Of a DNA stretch of 64,000 nt, positions 1-11,016 are shown in pieces. This stretch comes from an uncultured Pelagibacteraceae bacterium (lineage in GTDB: Bacteria > Pseudomonadota > Alphaproteobacteria > Pelagibacterales > Pelagibacteraceae). Under the pieces are notes generated by a model, which was not told the DNA's origin, ran no database searches, and saw nothing but the letters and a program-made list of their open reading frames with translations. The position numbers and the translations under genes are program-made. Position 1 is the first letter of the stretch. Every line of letters begins with the position of its first letter. The stretch is taken from NCBI GenBank assembly GCA_902564265.1, contig CACFAI010000003.1, forward strand, positions 1 to 64,000. The letters run 5' to 3'.

Positions 1-177
1 GCTATAAAAACTTTTACTTTTAAAAGGGTTTTTTTCTGTAATAGCCCATACAATTTTGTCTAATTTGAATAATTTTTTAGCAACTTTAGAAATTTTTAAA
101 TGCCCTTTGTGAGCAGGATCAAAAGTTCCGCCAAGAATACCTAGTCTAACTTTTTTTTTAAGATCGAGTTTGGCCAT
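1..177 (-). CDS. nadD: nicotinate-nucleotide adenylyltransferase, N-terminal part (cut by window edge)
   Basis: The first 59 codons of NadD run off the left edge of the window, so this gene is missing from the ORF track. NadD adenylates nicotinate mononucleotide to deamido-NAD in NAD biosynthesis. The reading frame starts MAKLDLKKKVRLGILGG and contains GTFDPAHKGH, which is the nucleotidyltransferase motif GGTFDPxHxGH. The ATG lies inside the end of proA (20 nt overlap). The order obg-proB-proA-nadD is the standard alphaproteobacterial one. Only the ATP-binding N-terminus is visible, so the completeness of the gene cannot be judged. Confidence 0.9.
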   Translation of the reverse strand, partial: MAKLDLKKKVRLGILGGTFDPAHKGHLKISKVAKKLFKLDKIVWAITEKNPFKSKSFYS

Positions 178-1404
178 TTCCTATTACTTCATATTTATAA
201 GATACAAGTTGATTTAAACCAACAGGACCTCTAGGTGGTAATTTATTAGTTGATATACCCACTTCACCGCCAAAACCAAGTTCAGCTCCATCCGCAAATT
301 GAGTAGATGAATTATGAATTAATATTGAACTTTTCACATTTTGAAAAAAGTATTTTGTATTTTTTTTATTATTAGAAATAATTGCCTCAGTATGTGAGGT
401 ACCATACTTATTGATGTGTTTGACGGCATCCTCTACATTGTTGACTTTTTTAACAGAAATTTTTAATGATAAGTATTCAGTCGACCAATCTTTTGGTGTT
501 GCCTTACGAATTTTTTTTGGAGAAATTTTTCTGATATTTTCATCAGCATATATTTCACAATTATTTTTTAATAAATCATTAATAATTAAATTGATTTTTT
601 CGCTAGATAGTTTTTTATGAACAAGCAATGTCTCTGTGGCACCACAAATTCCAGGGTTTCTTAATTTTGCATTTAATATAATTTTACTTGCCATTTTGTG
701 ATTTACATTTTCATCTACAAATGTATGACACAACCCCTCGAGATGTCCTATGGTGGGTATGTTTGAAAATTTTTTGACTTTTTTTACTAAATTTTTACCA
801 CCTCTTGGAATAATTACATCTATGTAAGACTCCATTTTAGACAATAAAAAATCTACCACTTTTCTATTTTTTTTTTCAACTAATTGAACAAAATTTATGT
901 CAACCTTATTTTTTTTAAGAGCTTTTCTGAATAAGTTTGAGATAATTTTGTTAGAATTAAAAGCCTCTGAGCCTCCTTTCAATATTACACTATTTCCAGA
1001 TTTAAAACACAATGATGAAACATCCGAAGTTACGTTTGGCCTACTTTCATAAATAACCCCAATTACACCAATAGGGATAGTAACTTTTTTAATCTTTAAT
1101 TTGTTAGGTCGGCTCCATTTAGAAACCACTCTATTTACTGGGTCTTTAAGTTTTATTATTTCAAATACAGATTTCTTGATACTTTCAATCTTTTTATCAT
1201 TAAGCTCTAATCTATTAATTAAATTAATATTAAGTTTTTTTTGTCTAGCTATCCTCAGGTCTTTTAAGTTTTCTCTTAAAATTTTGTCACTATATTTAGT
1301 TAATAATCTTACGTAATCTTTTAAAATTTTATTTTTTTTGTCTTTATTAATAATTTTTGATCCTGCTTTGACTGCATTTATTCCAATTCTATTTAAATAA
1401 TTTT

Positions 1405-1408
<4 letters not shown>
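158..1408 (-). CDS. proA: gamma-glutamyl phosphate reductase
   Basis: ProA catalyses the NADPH-dependent reduction of gamma-glutamyl phosphate to glutamate-5-semialdehyde, the second step of proline synthesis in the cytoplasm. At 416 residues it has the usual family length. The aldehyde-dehydrogenase-fold catalytic cysteine sits at about residue 255 in RNPGICGATETLL. ESRPNVTSD (about 121-129) and LPPRGPVGL near the C-terminus are further family hallmarks. It overlaps proB by 4 nt (ATGA type), so the two enzymes that pass on a labile intermediate are translationally coupled. Nothing looks degraded. Confidence 0.97.
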
Positions 1409-3517
<2,109 letters not shown>

Positions 3518-3772
3518 TTAATTGGGTTTAACTGAAACGTAAGTCCTATCAGACTTTGATTTTTTGAAAATAACTTTCCCTTTTATCACCGAAAAGATTG
3601 AATGATCTTTCCCCATACCAACATTTTGTCCAGGGAAAATTTTAGTTCCCCTTTGTCTAACAATTATATTTCCAGGCACTACAAACTGACCCCCATACTT
3701 TTTGACTCCTAGACGTCTACCCGCACTATCTCTTCCGTTCCTTGACGATCCACCTGCTTTTTTTGTTGCCAT
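3518..3772 (-). CDS. rpmA: 50S ribosomal protein L27
   Basis: L27 is a large-subunit protein whose N-terminus reaches towards the peptidyl-transferase centre. The 84-residue product begins [22 protein letters not shown] and continues with [15 protein letters not shown], both diagnostic of the family. The N-terminus is the mature short form, without the cleavable extension found in Firmicutes. It starts at the last base of rplU and is the second gene of the rplU-rpmA-obg operon. Confidence 0.98.
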   Translation of the reverse strand: MATKKAGGSSRNGRDSAGRRLGVKKYGGQFVVPGNIIVRQRGTKIFPGQNVGMGKDHSIFSVIKGKVIFKKSKSDRTYVSVKPN

Positions 3773-4176
3773 TATTTAACTTTAGTTGTTATTTTTTTCT
3801 CTTCTTTTTTTTTGCTTACTTTAGTAATTTTCTCTGCCTCAGACAAGACCTTTCCATCTTTTGACATAATTTTGTTTACTCTAATCAATGAGAATTGTTG
3901 TCTATGACCGTTTTTTCTTCTTGAATTTTTACGTCTACGTTTTTTAAATATTAAAATAGTTCTGTTTTTTGAATTTTTTAATAATTCAGCCTCGACTTTT
4001 GCACCGGAAACAACAGGGTTACCTAACTCAATATTTTTGTCATCTCCATAAGCCAAAATCTCTTTGAACTCTATTTTACTATTTGGCTTACCTTCTGGAA
4101 ATTTTTCAATTTTCAAAATTTCTCCAGCTTTGACTTTGTACTGTTTTCCACCTGTTTGTATGACTGCAAATGACAT
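3772..4176 (-). CDS. rplU: 50S ribosomal protein L21
   Basis: L21 binds 23S rRNA in the large subunit. The diagnostic start [15 protein letters not shown] is at the internal ATG at 4176. The ORF track's longer version adds nine residues that do not resemble the family, so I place the start at 4176. [16 protein letters not shown] is the basic rRNA-binding segment. A lysine/glutamate-rich C-terminal tail (about residues 105-134) extends beyond the usual roughly 103-residue core. It is the first gene of the operon rplU-rpmA-obg-proB-proA-nadD. Confidence 0.96.
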   Translation of the reverse strand: MSFAVIQTGGKQYKVKAGEILKIEKFPEGKPNSKIEFKEILAYGDDKNIELGNPVVSGAKVEAELLKNSKNRTILIFKKRRRKNSRRKNGHRQQFSLIRVNKIMSKDGKVLSEAEKITKVSKKKEEKKITTKVK

Positions 4177-4239
4177 AAAAGTATTTTTAAAATTATGCTG
4201 CAATATAGTTCTAAGGCATTTTTAGTCAAGTTATATCGA

Positions 4240-4959
4240 TTAAAAATTATCCTTTAAATCCCTTAATTTTGAAAATTCTTCCTGATTTTTTGCCCTTAAA
4301 AAAATGTTACAATTCAATTCATCTTTTATTGTAGATGGCACAGAGGGAAAACCACTATCCAATTTTTTTTTTACATTAAGAATCTTTTTATTAAGTTCAG
4401 AATTGTTTTGATCAAATCTTTGACAAAAAATTGCGTTATTCAATGTATATTCGTGACCAAAGTATACGTTTGTTTCAGGAGGTAAAACTTTTAATCTTAA
4501 TAATGAATTAAACATATCTTCGTAGCTTCCCTCAAAAATTCTTCCACACCCCAAAGAAAACAATGTATCTCCAGTAAAAACTATTTTTTTGTTAAAAAAA
4601 TGAAAGCATATATGTCCAGAAGTGTGCCCAGGCACATGAATTACTTTAAATTCAAATATACCATCCTTCCAAATTTGATTATCTTTTAAAGGAATATCGA
4701 TCATAGGGATTCTATCTTTGTCATCTTCAAAGGCGAGAATTTTTGCTTTAAACTTATTTTTTAGAATATTATTTCCACCAATATGATCGCCATGATGATG
4801 AGTATTTAGAATATACTTCAAATTTAAATTATTTTTCTCGATATACTTTAAAACTGGTTTTGCTTCACCTGGATCCACCACACAAGAATCTAGATTTTTT
4901 TCATTGATTAACAAATATGAAAAATTGTCAGAAAGACATTTTATTATTTCAATTTTCAT
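4240..4959 (-). CDS. gloB: hydroxyacylglutathione hydrolase (glyoxalase II)
   Basis: GloB hydrolyses S-D-lactoylglutathione to D-lactate and glutathione, completing methylglyoxal detoxification. It is a metallo-beta-lactamase fold protein of 239 residues. The di-metal site is visible as THHHGDHIGG (about 52-61), HVPGHTSGH (about 109-117), GDTLFSLGCGR and YFGHEYT. The C-terminal HAGH-type region with FDQNN is present. It starts 1 nt after the end of metW on the same strand and probably shares the metX-metW transcript. Confidence 0.95.
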   Translation of the reverse strand: MKIEIIKCLSDNFSYLLINEKNLDSCVVDPGEAKPVLKYIEKNNLNLKYILNTHHHGDHIGGNNILKNKFKAKILAFEDDKDRIPMIDIPLKDNQIWKDGIFEFKVIHVPGHTSGHICFHFFNKKIVFTGDTLFSLGCGRIFEGSYEDMFNSLLRLKVLPPETNVYFGHEYTLNNAIFCQRFDQNNSELNKKILNVKKKLDSGFPSVPSTIKDELNCNIFLRAKNQEEFSKLRDLKDNF

Positions 4960-4960
4960 T

Positions 4961-5515
4961 TTATTTCTCTAGTATAAAAATTCCTAATTCAGAAAATAAA
5001 TTTTGAAATTTAAGATTTTTTAAATTAATCTTAATATTTCTTTGCATACAATAATTTTCAAAATCCTTAATTGTGCACATATGTAAATTTGGTGTGTTAT
5101 ACCATTCATTAGGTAAATTCTCTGTCACTGGCATTGTGCCTTTAAAAAGCAAATGAAGTCTTACCTTCCAATGTCCAAAATTTGGAATTGATACAATTGC
5201 TTTTTTGCCAATTCTAAGCAGTTCATTCAATACATTTTCTGGATCTAAGAAAGCTTGTAAAGTTTGACTAAGAATTACAAAATCAAAAGAGCTATCTGGA
5301 AATTGCTTTAAATCTTTTTCTGCATCACCCTCAATTACAGTTAAACCTTTTTCAACACATTTTTGAACATTAGATTTTGACAATTCAATTCCCCTTATAT
5401 CTTTACTGATGTTTTCATTAATATATTTCATTAATTCACCATTCCCACATCCCACATCTAAAATTTTAGCGTTTTTTGTCACCAAGTTTGCGATATTATA
5501 AAATTCTTTTTTCAT
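4961..5515 (-). CDS. metW: MetW, methyltransferase-fold partner of homoserine acetyltransferase
   Basis: MetW (184 residues) has a class I SAM-dependent methyltransferase fold. The SAM-binding motif is ILDVGCGNGELMKYI at about residues 18-32, followed by the typical LSQTLQAF and SIPNFGHWKVRL segments. In many Proteobacteria metW sits directly behind metX and is needed for efficient MetX activity in methionine synthesis. Here the start overlaps the metX stop by one base, which fits strict co-expression. The exact biochemical role is from family knowledge, not visible in the sequence. Confidence 0.94.
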   Translation of the reverse strand: MKKEFYNIANLVTKNAKILDVGCGNGELMKYINENISKDIRGIELSKSNVQKCVEKGLTVIEGDAEKDLKQFPDSSFDFVILSQTLQAFLDPENVLNELLRIGKKAIVSIPNFGHWKVRLHLLFKGTMPVTENLPNEWYNTPNLHMCTIKDFENYCMQRNIKINLKNLKFQNLFSELGIFILEK

Positions 5516-6633
5516 TAAATTTTCTCATAGGATTTATTTAAAAAATTCCTCACAGTGTTGAGGAAGTCAGGAACATCAAGTAAAAAAGAGTCATGCCCTT
5601 TGTCAGATGTAATTTCAACAAATCCAACGTCTTTACCAATAGCATTAAGTGCTATCACTATTTCTCTATTTTCAGATGTTGGATAAAGCCAATCTGATGT
5701 AAAAGATATGATAAAAAATTTTGTATCACTTTTTTCAAAAGCTTTCGATAAATTGCCTCCGAACTTCTTTGTTAAGTCAAAATAATCCATAGCTCTTGTA
5801 ATATACAAATAACTATTTGCATCAAACCTATCCACAAAAACTGAGCCCTGATATCTAAGATAACTTTCTATTTGAAAGTCAGCATCAAAGCTAAATTTTA
5901 AATCATCCCTTTCTTGCAGCTTTCTTCCAAACTTTTCTTGAAGGCCTGCTTTAGACAAATAAGTTATGTGTGCTGCCATTCTTGCAACTGCAAGCCCTTT
6001 ATCTGGTTGTTTATTTTGTTCTTCATAAAATCCATCCTGCCAGTTTCTATCTGCCATTATAGATTGTCTTCCAAGTTCATTGAGTGCTATATTTTGAGCT
6101 GAATGACTTGCAGTACACGCAATAGGAATAGCAGTGTGAGCTTTATTTGGGAAGTTAGATACAAACTGAAGAACTTGCATTCCTCCCATAGATCCCCCGA
6201 TAACACAGAATAACTTTTCAATTTTAAAATGTTCTAAAAGGTTATATTGGGCATTAACCATATCATTAATTGTGATTACAGGAAAATTAGTTCCGTAAGG
6301 TTTTTTTGTTTCTGAATTAATATCACTTGGTCCGAAAGACCCCATGCATCCACCTATTACGTTAGCTGCGACTACAAAGTATTTATCAGTATCAATAGCT
6401 TTACCAGGTCCAAGGGCATAGTTCCACCAACCGTCTTTTTTTGTAATCGGATTTGTTCCTGAAGCAAATTGGTCTCCAGTTAGTGCGTGAAAGACTAATA
6501 TAGCATTATCTTTTTTATCGTTTAATTTTCCGTATGTTTCATAGGCCAATGGAAAATCACTGATTGTTTGACCGCAATCTAGTTTTAAAGGTTTTTTTAC
6601 CAATAAGGTTTTTATTTTATCTTTTTCGTTCAT
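5515..6633 (-). CDS. metX: homoserine O-acetyltransferase
   Basis: MetX transfers acetyl (or succinyl in some proteins) from acyl-CoA to homoserine at the entry of methionine synthesis. The 372-residue alpha/beta-hydrolase shows the nucleophile elbow VIGGSMGGMQ (about 142-151), the catalytic aspartate in FTSDWLYP and the histidine in KGHDSFLLD near the C-terminus. NVIGGCMGSFGP is another MetX signature. It is preceded by a SAM-II riboswitch and a strong promoter, so expression should fall when SAM is abundant. The acyl donor specificity cannot be decided by eye. Confidence 0.95.
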   Translation of the reverse strand: MNEKDKIKTLLVKKPLKLDCGQTISDFPLAYETYGKLNDKKDNAILVFHALTGDQFASGTNPITKKDGWWNYALGPGKAIDTDKYFVVAANVIGGCMGSFGPSDINSETKKPYGTNFPVITINDMVNAQYNLLEHFKIEKLFCVIGGSMGGMQVLQFVSNFPNKAHTAIPIACTASHSAQNIALNELGRQSIMADRNWQDGFYEEQNKQPDKGLAVARMAAHITYLSKAGLQEKFGRKLQERDDLKFSFDADFQIESYLRYQGSVFVDRFDANSYLYITRAMDYFDLTKKFGGNLSKAFEKSDTKFFIISFTSDWLYPTSENREIVIALNAIGKDVGFVEITSDKGHDSFLLDVPDFLNTVRNFLNKSYEKI

Positions 6634-6659
6634 AGTTTTTTGTGAATTGTGAGGAAAAA

Positions 6660-6714
6660 AAACTTATTTAGCGGTTTTTTTAAAGCGCTCGCAATTCAGT
6701 TAAATCAGCGCAAA
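6660..6714 (-). promoter_or_regulatory. SAM-II riboswitch upstream of metX
   Basis: The minus strand contains GCGCTGATTTAACTGAATTG, then CGAGCGC, an A/T-rich linker and CCGCTAAATAAG. This matches the known alphaproteobacterial SAM-II (metA-type) aptamer: stem GCGCT/AGCGC, the conserved loop TGATTTAAC, and the 3' pseudoknot strand GCTAAA (minus 6672-6667). It begins at about the predicted transcription start and lies about 30 nt before the metX start, as expected for translational control. The class is established; assignment here is by direct motif match. Confidence 0.93.
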
Positions 6715-6719
6715 ATACT

Positions 6720-6746
6720 TTTATAACATGTTATTATTTATGTCAA
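6720..6746 (-). promoter_or_regulatory. sigma-70 promoter of metX
   Basis: On the minus strand a perfect -35 TTGACA (6746-6741) is followed after 15 nt by TATAAA (6725-6720). The expected transcription start at about 6713 coincides with the 5' edge of the SAM-II aptamer, which supports both calls. Confidence 0.7.
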
Positions 6747-6807
6747 TTATATCCCGTAGAGGATTAATTTTATTTAAATAACCAGTATATTATTTATATA
6801 TATCATT

Positions 6808-7881
6808 ATGCAAAAATTAAATTACAGAAAAATTAATGTTCAAAGCTATGTTCCGGGTAGGTCAAATATTTTTAGAAAAAAAAACATCATTAAGTTATCT
6901 GCAAATGAATCTGCACTTGGTCAATCACCAAAATCCAGAAAGATAATTTCAAGTATAAAAAAATTGGATAAATATCCAGATAGCAAAACAAGAACTTTAA
7001 GGAGAGAAATCTCACAAAAATTCAAATGTAATTTTGATCAAATTATTTGTGGTTCAGGATCCGACGAAGTCATACAATTATTATGCCAATTATTTTTACA
7101 AAAAAAAGATGAGGTTATTGTCCCTCAGTACAGTTTTTTAATGTATAGGATATACAGTAACATAATTGGCTCAAAAGTAATTTTTTCGAAAGAAAATAAA
7201 TTTAAAGTTTCAGTAAGAGGAATTCTTGATAAAGTTTCGAATAAAACAAAAATCGTTTTTCTAGCCAATCCTAACAATCCGACAGGAACTTATTTAACCA
7301 AAAAGGAGCTTCTTGAATTAAGAAAAAAACTTAGACAAAATATTCTACTTGTAATTGATGATGCTTACTATGAATACATGGTAAACAAAGATTACAAATC
7401 TGGATTAGATTTATTTAAGAATAAAAAAAATGTATTTGTTCTAAGAACATTTTCAAAAATATATGGTTTAGCTTCACTACGAATAGGCTGGGGTTATGGT
7501 TCCAAAGAGATTGTAAAAGAACTTCTTAAAATCAAACCACCATTCAACATAAATAAAATCGCAGAGATGGCAGCTGTTGAAGCATTAAAAGACAAATCAT
7601 TTGTCCTTAAATCAGTCAGACATAACTTAAAGTGGGCTTATAAGATTAAAAAAAATTTAGAAAGATATAATATTAAAACTAATAACGTTTCGGCAAATTT
7701 CCTTTTATTAGATTTTGATAATTGCAAATATTCTGCTATTAAAGTAAAAAAATTTCTTGAAAGAAAAGGAATTCTTTTAAGAAGTTTAGAAGCATATAAA
7801 ATTAAAAATAAGTTAAGATTAACAATCGGAAACACAAGAGAAAACATGCTTCTTATTAAAACTCTAAAAAAAATATTTTAA
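6808..7881 (+). CDS. hisC: histidinol-phosphate / aromatic aminotransferase
   Basis: This PLP-dependent class I/II aminotransferase (357 residues) fits HisC, which transaminates imidazole-acetol phosphate in histidine synthesis and often also aromatic oxo-acids. Visible motifs are LSANESALG near the N-terminus, the NPNNPTGTYL substrate/PLP motif (about 151-160), DDAYYEY, and the Schiff-base lysine in RTFSKIYGLASLRIGWG (about 213-229). Its partner tyrA begins 2 nt after its stop codon. That neighbourhood (hisC-tyrA next to metX-metW) suggests a role in tyrosine and phenylalanine transamination as well. Confidence 0.9.
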   Translation: MQKLNYRKINVQSYVPGRSNIFRKKNIIKLSANESALGQSPKSRKIISSIKKLDKYPDSKTRTLRREISQKFKCNFDQIICGSGSDEVIQLLCQLFLQKKDEVIVPQYSFLMYRIYSNIIGSKVIFSKENKFKVSVRGILDKVSNKTKIVFLANPNNPTGTYLTKKELLELRKKLRQNILLVIDDAYYEYMVNKDYKSGLDLFKNKKNVFVLRTFSKIYGLASLRIGWGYGSKEIVKELLKIKPPFNINKIAEMAAVEALKDKSFVLKSVRHNLKWAYKIKKNLERYNIKTNNVSANFLLLDFDNCKYSAIKVKKFLERKGILLRSLEAYKIKNKLRLTIGNTRENMLLIKTLKKIF

Positions 7882-7883
7882 AA

Positions 7884-8780
7884 ATGATCGATAAATTATT
7901 AATTATAGGATGTGGTTTAATAGGCTCATCAATATTAAAGAAAGTTTGCAAAAAAAAAATTGCCAAAAAAATATTTGTTTTTGAAAAATCTAAAAAAAAT
8001 CAAAGAACACTAAAGAGATTAAAGCTTAAATTTGAACTTATGCAAAGAATAGATAAAAAAATAGCAGAATGCGATTTTATCATAATCTGTACTCCACTAA
8101 GTGAATATAGAAAAATTTTTTTAGCGTGTAATAAATATTCAAAAAAAAATATATTGATAACTGATGTTGGCTCTGCAAAGAAAGATACAATCACTAGAAT
8201 AAATAAAATTAAAAGAAAAGATATTAACTGGATTTCAAGTCATCCAATAGCAGGTTCTGAGGTATCAGGACCACTGAATGGAAATGAAAATTTATTTATT
8301 AATAAATGGTCAGTAATAATTAAACAAAAAAAAACACAAAAAAAAGAAATGAAAAAAATATTGAAATTTTGGAAACTACTTGGGTCAAAAACAGTTACTA
8401 TGGATGCAGATCAACATGATAAGATATTTGCATTAACAAGTCATTTACCACATTTAATTGCTTATAATTTAATTTTGACGGCAACCAGTTTTAAGAGTTC
8501 AAACAAAAATAACATTCTAAAATTTAGCGCGGGAGGGTTAAGGGACTTTTCTAGAATAGCTGCTTCAAATGAAATCATGTGGAGAGATATATTTTTTAAT
8601 AATAAATCAAATATGCTTAAAGTAATTGATATCTTTATAAAAAATTTGAAAATGTTTAAACAGGATATTAAATCAAATAAGAAGAATTTAAAAACTAAAT
8701 TAAAAAATTTAAAAAAAATTAGACAAAAGATAGTTTTATTAAAACAGGATACTTCAAAACCAGATTTTGGTAGAACCTAA
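7884..8780 (+). CDS. tyrA: prephenate / arogenate dehydrogenase
   Basis: This NAD(P)-dependent dehydrogenase (298 residues) oxidatively decarboxylates prephenate or arogenate on the way to tyrosine. The Rossmann motif is IIGCGLIGSSI at about residues 6-16. DVGSAK, SSHPIAGSEVSGP and LTSHLPHLIAYNL are the family's substrate and helical-domain signatures. It has no fused chorismate mutase and no C-terminal ACT domain. The last 60 residues are lysine-rich. It follows hisC with a 2-nt gap and ends 2 nt before a convergent gene. Confidence 0.92.
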   Translation: MIDKLLIIGCGLIGSSILKKVCKKKIAKKIFVFEKSKKNQRTLKRLKLKFELMQRIDKKIAECDFIIICTPLSEYRKIFLACNKYSKKNILITDVGSAKKDTITRINKIKRKDINWISSHPIAGSEVSGPLNGNENLFINKWSVIIKQKKTQKKEMKKILKFWKLLGSKTVTMDADQHDKIFALTSHLPHLIAYNLILTATSFKSSNKNNILKFSAGGLRDFSRIAASNEIMWRDIFFNNKSNMLKVIDIFIKNLKMFKQDIKSNKKNLKTKLKNLKKIRQKIVLLKQDTSKPDFGRT

Positions 8781-8782
8781 AT

Positions 8783-10303
8783 CTAAAACTCTTTTATTAA
8801 ATCTCCAATCATGCTTTTGTAATTTTTGATGGTATTAGAAACTTTTTTACTTATTGGTTTGTTTGCTTGATCAAAACTTAATGTTCTTATTATTCGTGAA
8901 GTCTTGTGGTGTCTCATAACGTTGTCATCCCATTCTAAATTACAAAAATCTAGAATTTTCTCAATTTGATTTTTTGGATTTTCCAACAAGGTTTCATAAC
9001 AAAGATTGAAAATATTGTTAGGGAATTCTTCTTGCCAAAACTTCATTGTATTTACGTAAAGTTTATAAAATTTAGCAATATCTTTAAAGTCATTGACAAA
9101 CTGTGTTTTGATTGGAAAATGATTTTTATAAATTGACCAACAATTATCCACTGGATCTCTTGTGCAATTTATTATTCTGGCATTAGGAAATAAATTTAAA
9201 ATTAATCCTATATTATTAAAATTCAATAATTCTTTATCAGTAAAAGTAGGACAAGAGTTATCTAATTCTTTAATGAGTGAAAGATATTTGTTTTTAAAAT
9301 TATTCATTGTAAAAGTGTCAATTTTTTCTTCATTGATTATTTTTTCAGCAATTTCTTGAATATATGGCAACTCACCTCCACCAAAAACTTTTTTATGGGA
9401 AGCAAGTATTTGTTCAATTAATGAGGAACCCGATCGTGGCATTCCCACGATAAATATTAAGCCTTTATGATCTCCGGAAGCTTTAACTTTTTTATTCTTA
9501 TTGTAAAAATTAATGAAATTATTTATTTTTTTCTCGTCTTGGCTGAAATTATATTTTGTTTCTTTTTTTAATAAATCATTAGCAATTTTTAAATGTTTGA
9601 AAGCATTTTCATAATCTTTGATATCTTCGTACGCTTTGTGAATTCCATAATAAACATGAACTTTTTCTAAATTATTTAAATCACTGTCATTTACTTTTAT
9701 CAACATTTCGACTAAGTGTGGGTCGTTTTCCACATACTTATGAACTAAAGAATATTGCCGATCTGCATCAGTAAATTTTTTGTTTAATTCTAATATTTTT
9801 CTACAATACTTTTTTGAATTCTCTTTTTGATTTGTAATTCTGTAAATACCAACCAAGTTGAATAGTGAAGGAACTGCATCTTTTTGAATACTTAGAACTT
9901 TTTCATAATATTCAATTGATTCTTCAATTTTGTAAGTTTCTCTTTTTAAATTCCCTAAATTATTTAGTATGTGAAGGTGTTTTTTATCTATTTCTAAACC
10001 TCTTTTAAAATATTTTTCAGCTTCTGAATACTCATGCAACATGTAGAAGCATGTGCCTATATTATTCAAAAAATTTGGATTATTTGGATTTAAGGATAAT
10101 GCTTCCTTCATAACATCGATCGATTTTTCAATTTTACCAGATTTCTGGTAGGCAAAGCTTAATAGATTTAAAAATGATTGATGCTTTATATTCTTAAGTA
10201 CTTTGTTACATTCCTTAATAACTTCAAAAAAATCCCCCTTAACAAATTTTTTATAAAGTTTATCGTATTTTTTTTTTAATACTTCATCAGTTACTACAGT
10301 CAT
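8783..10303 (-). CDS. TPR-repeat sulfotransferase family protein
   Basis: The 506-residue protein joins an N-terminal series of tetratricopeptide repeats (about residues 30-260, with repeated units such as LNPNNPNFLNNIGTCFYM and AEKYFKRGLEID) to a C-terminal sulfotransferase domain (about 275-505). The PAPS-binding 5' loop is FIVGMPRSGSSLIEQIL and a second nucleotide contact is ARIINCTRDPVDNCWS. Such proteins are common in marine alphaproteobacteria; their acceptors are mostly unknown and could be cell-surface glycans. It overlaps the preceding NlpC/P60 gene by 4 nt, linking it to an envelope operon. The substrate is not determinable here. Confidence 0.88.
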   Translation of the reverse strand: MTVVTDEVLKKKYDKLYKKFVKGDFFEVIKECNKVLKNIKHQSFLNLLSFAYQKSGKIEKSIDVMKEALSLNPNNPNFLNNIGTCFYMLHEYSEAEKYFKRGLEIDKKHLHILNNLGNLKRETYKIEESIEYYEKVLSIQKDAVPSLFNLVGIYRITNQKENSKKYCRKILELNKKFTDADRQYSLVHKYVENDPHLVEMLIKVNDSDLNNLEKVHVYYGIHKAYEDIKDYENAFKHLKIANDLLKKETKYNFSQDEKKINNFINFYNKNKKVKASGDHKGLIFIVGMPRSGSSLIEQILASHKKVFGGGELPYIQEIAEKIINEEKIDTFTMNNFKNKYLSLIKELDNSCPTFTDKELLNFNNIGLILNLFPNARIINCTRDPVDNCWSIYKNHFPIKTQFVNDFKDIAKFYKLYVNTMKFWQEEFPNNIFNLCYETLLENPKNQIEKILDFCNLEWDDNVMRHHKTSRIIRTLSFDQANKPISKKVSNTIKNYKSMIGDLIKEF

Positions 10304-11016
10304 TTTATTCCAATTACCTCTAATTTAGCAGTTTTTTTAATTAAATTTATTGTCTTCCTAATATCCATTATTACTACTTTTTTCTTTGGACCATAAGCAT
10401 GTATTAATTTTTTTTTCGATAAACATACCGCGACATGACCTTTCCAAAAAATAATGGCATCTTTCTTAATTGAATTTAATTTTTTGAAATATCTAAATTG
10501 TTGACCTGTATCTCTAGGACAATAAAGATTATTGAATTTATAAAATAACTGAACTAATCCAGAACAATCAATCCCGTCAAATCTTTTTCCTCCCCATTTG
10601 TATTTTACGTTTTCAAAAATAGTTATCTTTTTAAAGATTTTTTCTTTATAATTTATTGGAACTACATCAGATTTTTGAATCCAATAGTCATCAAAATTTA
10701 AAAATTTCTTCCTACTTGCTTTGACCTGCACTAACGAGGCAAAACTTAATTTCATCTTTATTTGTGAATTTTTAAAAGGTTTTGAAAAAACATTTGCTTT
10801 TAAAGAAGATACTTTATGAGTTGGTTTATATCTGAATTTCTTAAATTTTTTTGATTTTATAAAACCTACGTATTTGTCATATTCTGTTTTAATTTTATAC
10901 CAATTTCTATATTTCTTTATAATTGAAAACTTTTCTCCGTAGAGAATTTGAGATGATAGTTTAGAATTTTTTTTTCTATCTTCGTAGATGTTTATTGATG
11001 AATATTTATTAATCAT
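10300..11016 (-). CDS. NlpC/P60 family peptidoglycan hydrolase with SH3 domains
   Basis: The 238-residue protein has an N-terminal region of two bacterial SH3-like segments (about 5-60 and 65-120) and a C-terminal NlpC/P60 cysteine peptidase domain. The catalytic cysteine is in GIDCSGLVQLF (about residue 146), and the histidine is in FWKGHVAVCL or LIHAYG. Family members cleave gamma-D-Glu-diamino-acid bonds in wall peptides. No signal peptide is visible, which matches the cytosolic dipeptidyl-peptidase VI type that digests recycled muropeptides. It overlaps ampG (a muropeptide importer) by 4 nt, supporting a recycling role. Confidence 0.88.
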   Translation of the reverse strand: MINKYSSINIYEDRKKNSKLSSQILYGEKFSIIKKYRNWYKIKTEYDKYVGFIKSKKFKKFRYKPTHKVSSLKANVFSKPFKNSQIKMKLSFASLVQVKASRKKFLNFDDYWIQKSDVVPINYKEKIFKKITIFENVKYKWGGKRFDGIDCSGLVQLFYKFNNLYCPRDTGQQFRYFKKLNSIKKDAIIFWKGHVAVCLSKKKLIHAYGPKKKVVIMDIRKTINLIKKTAKLEVIGIK

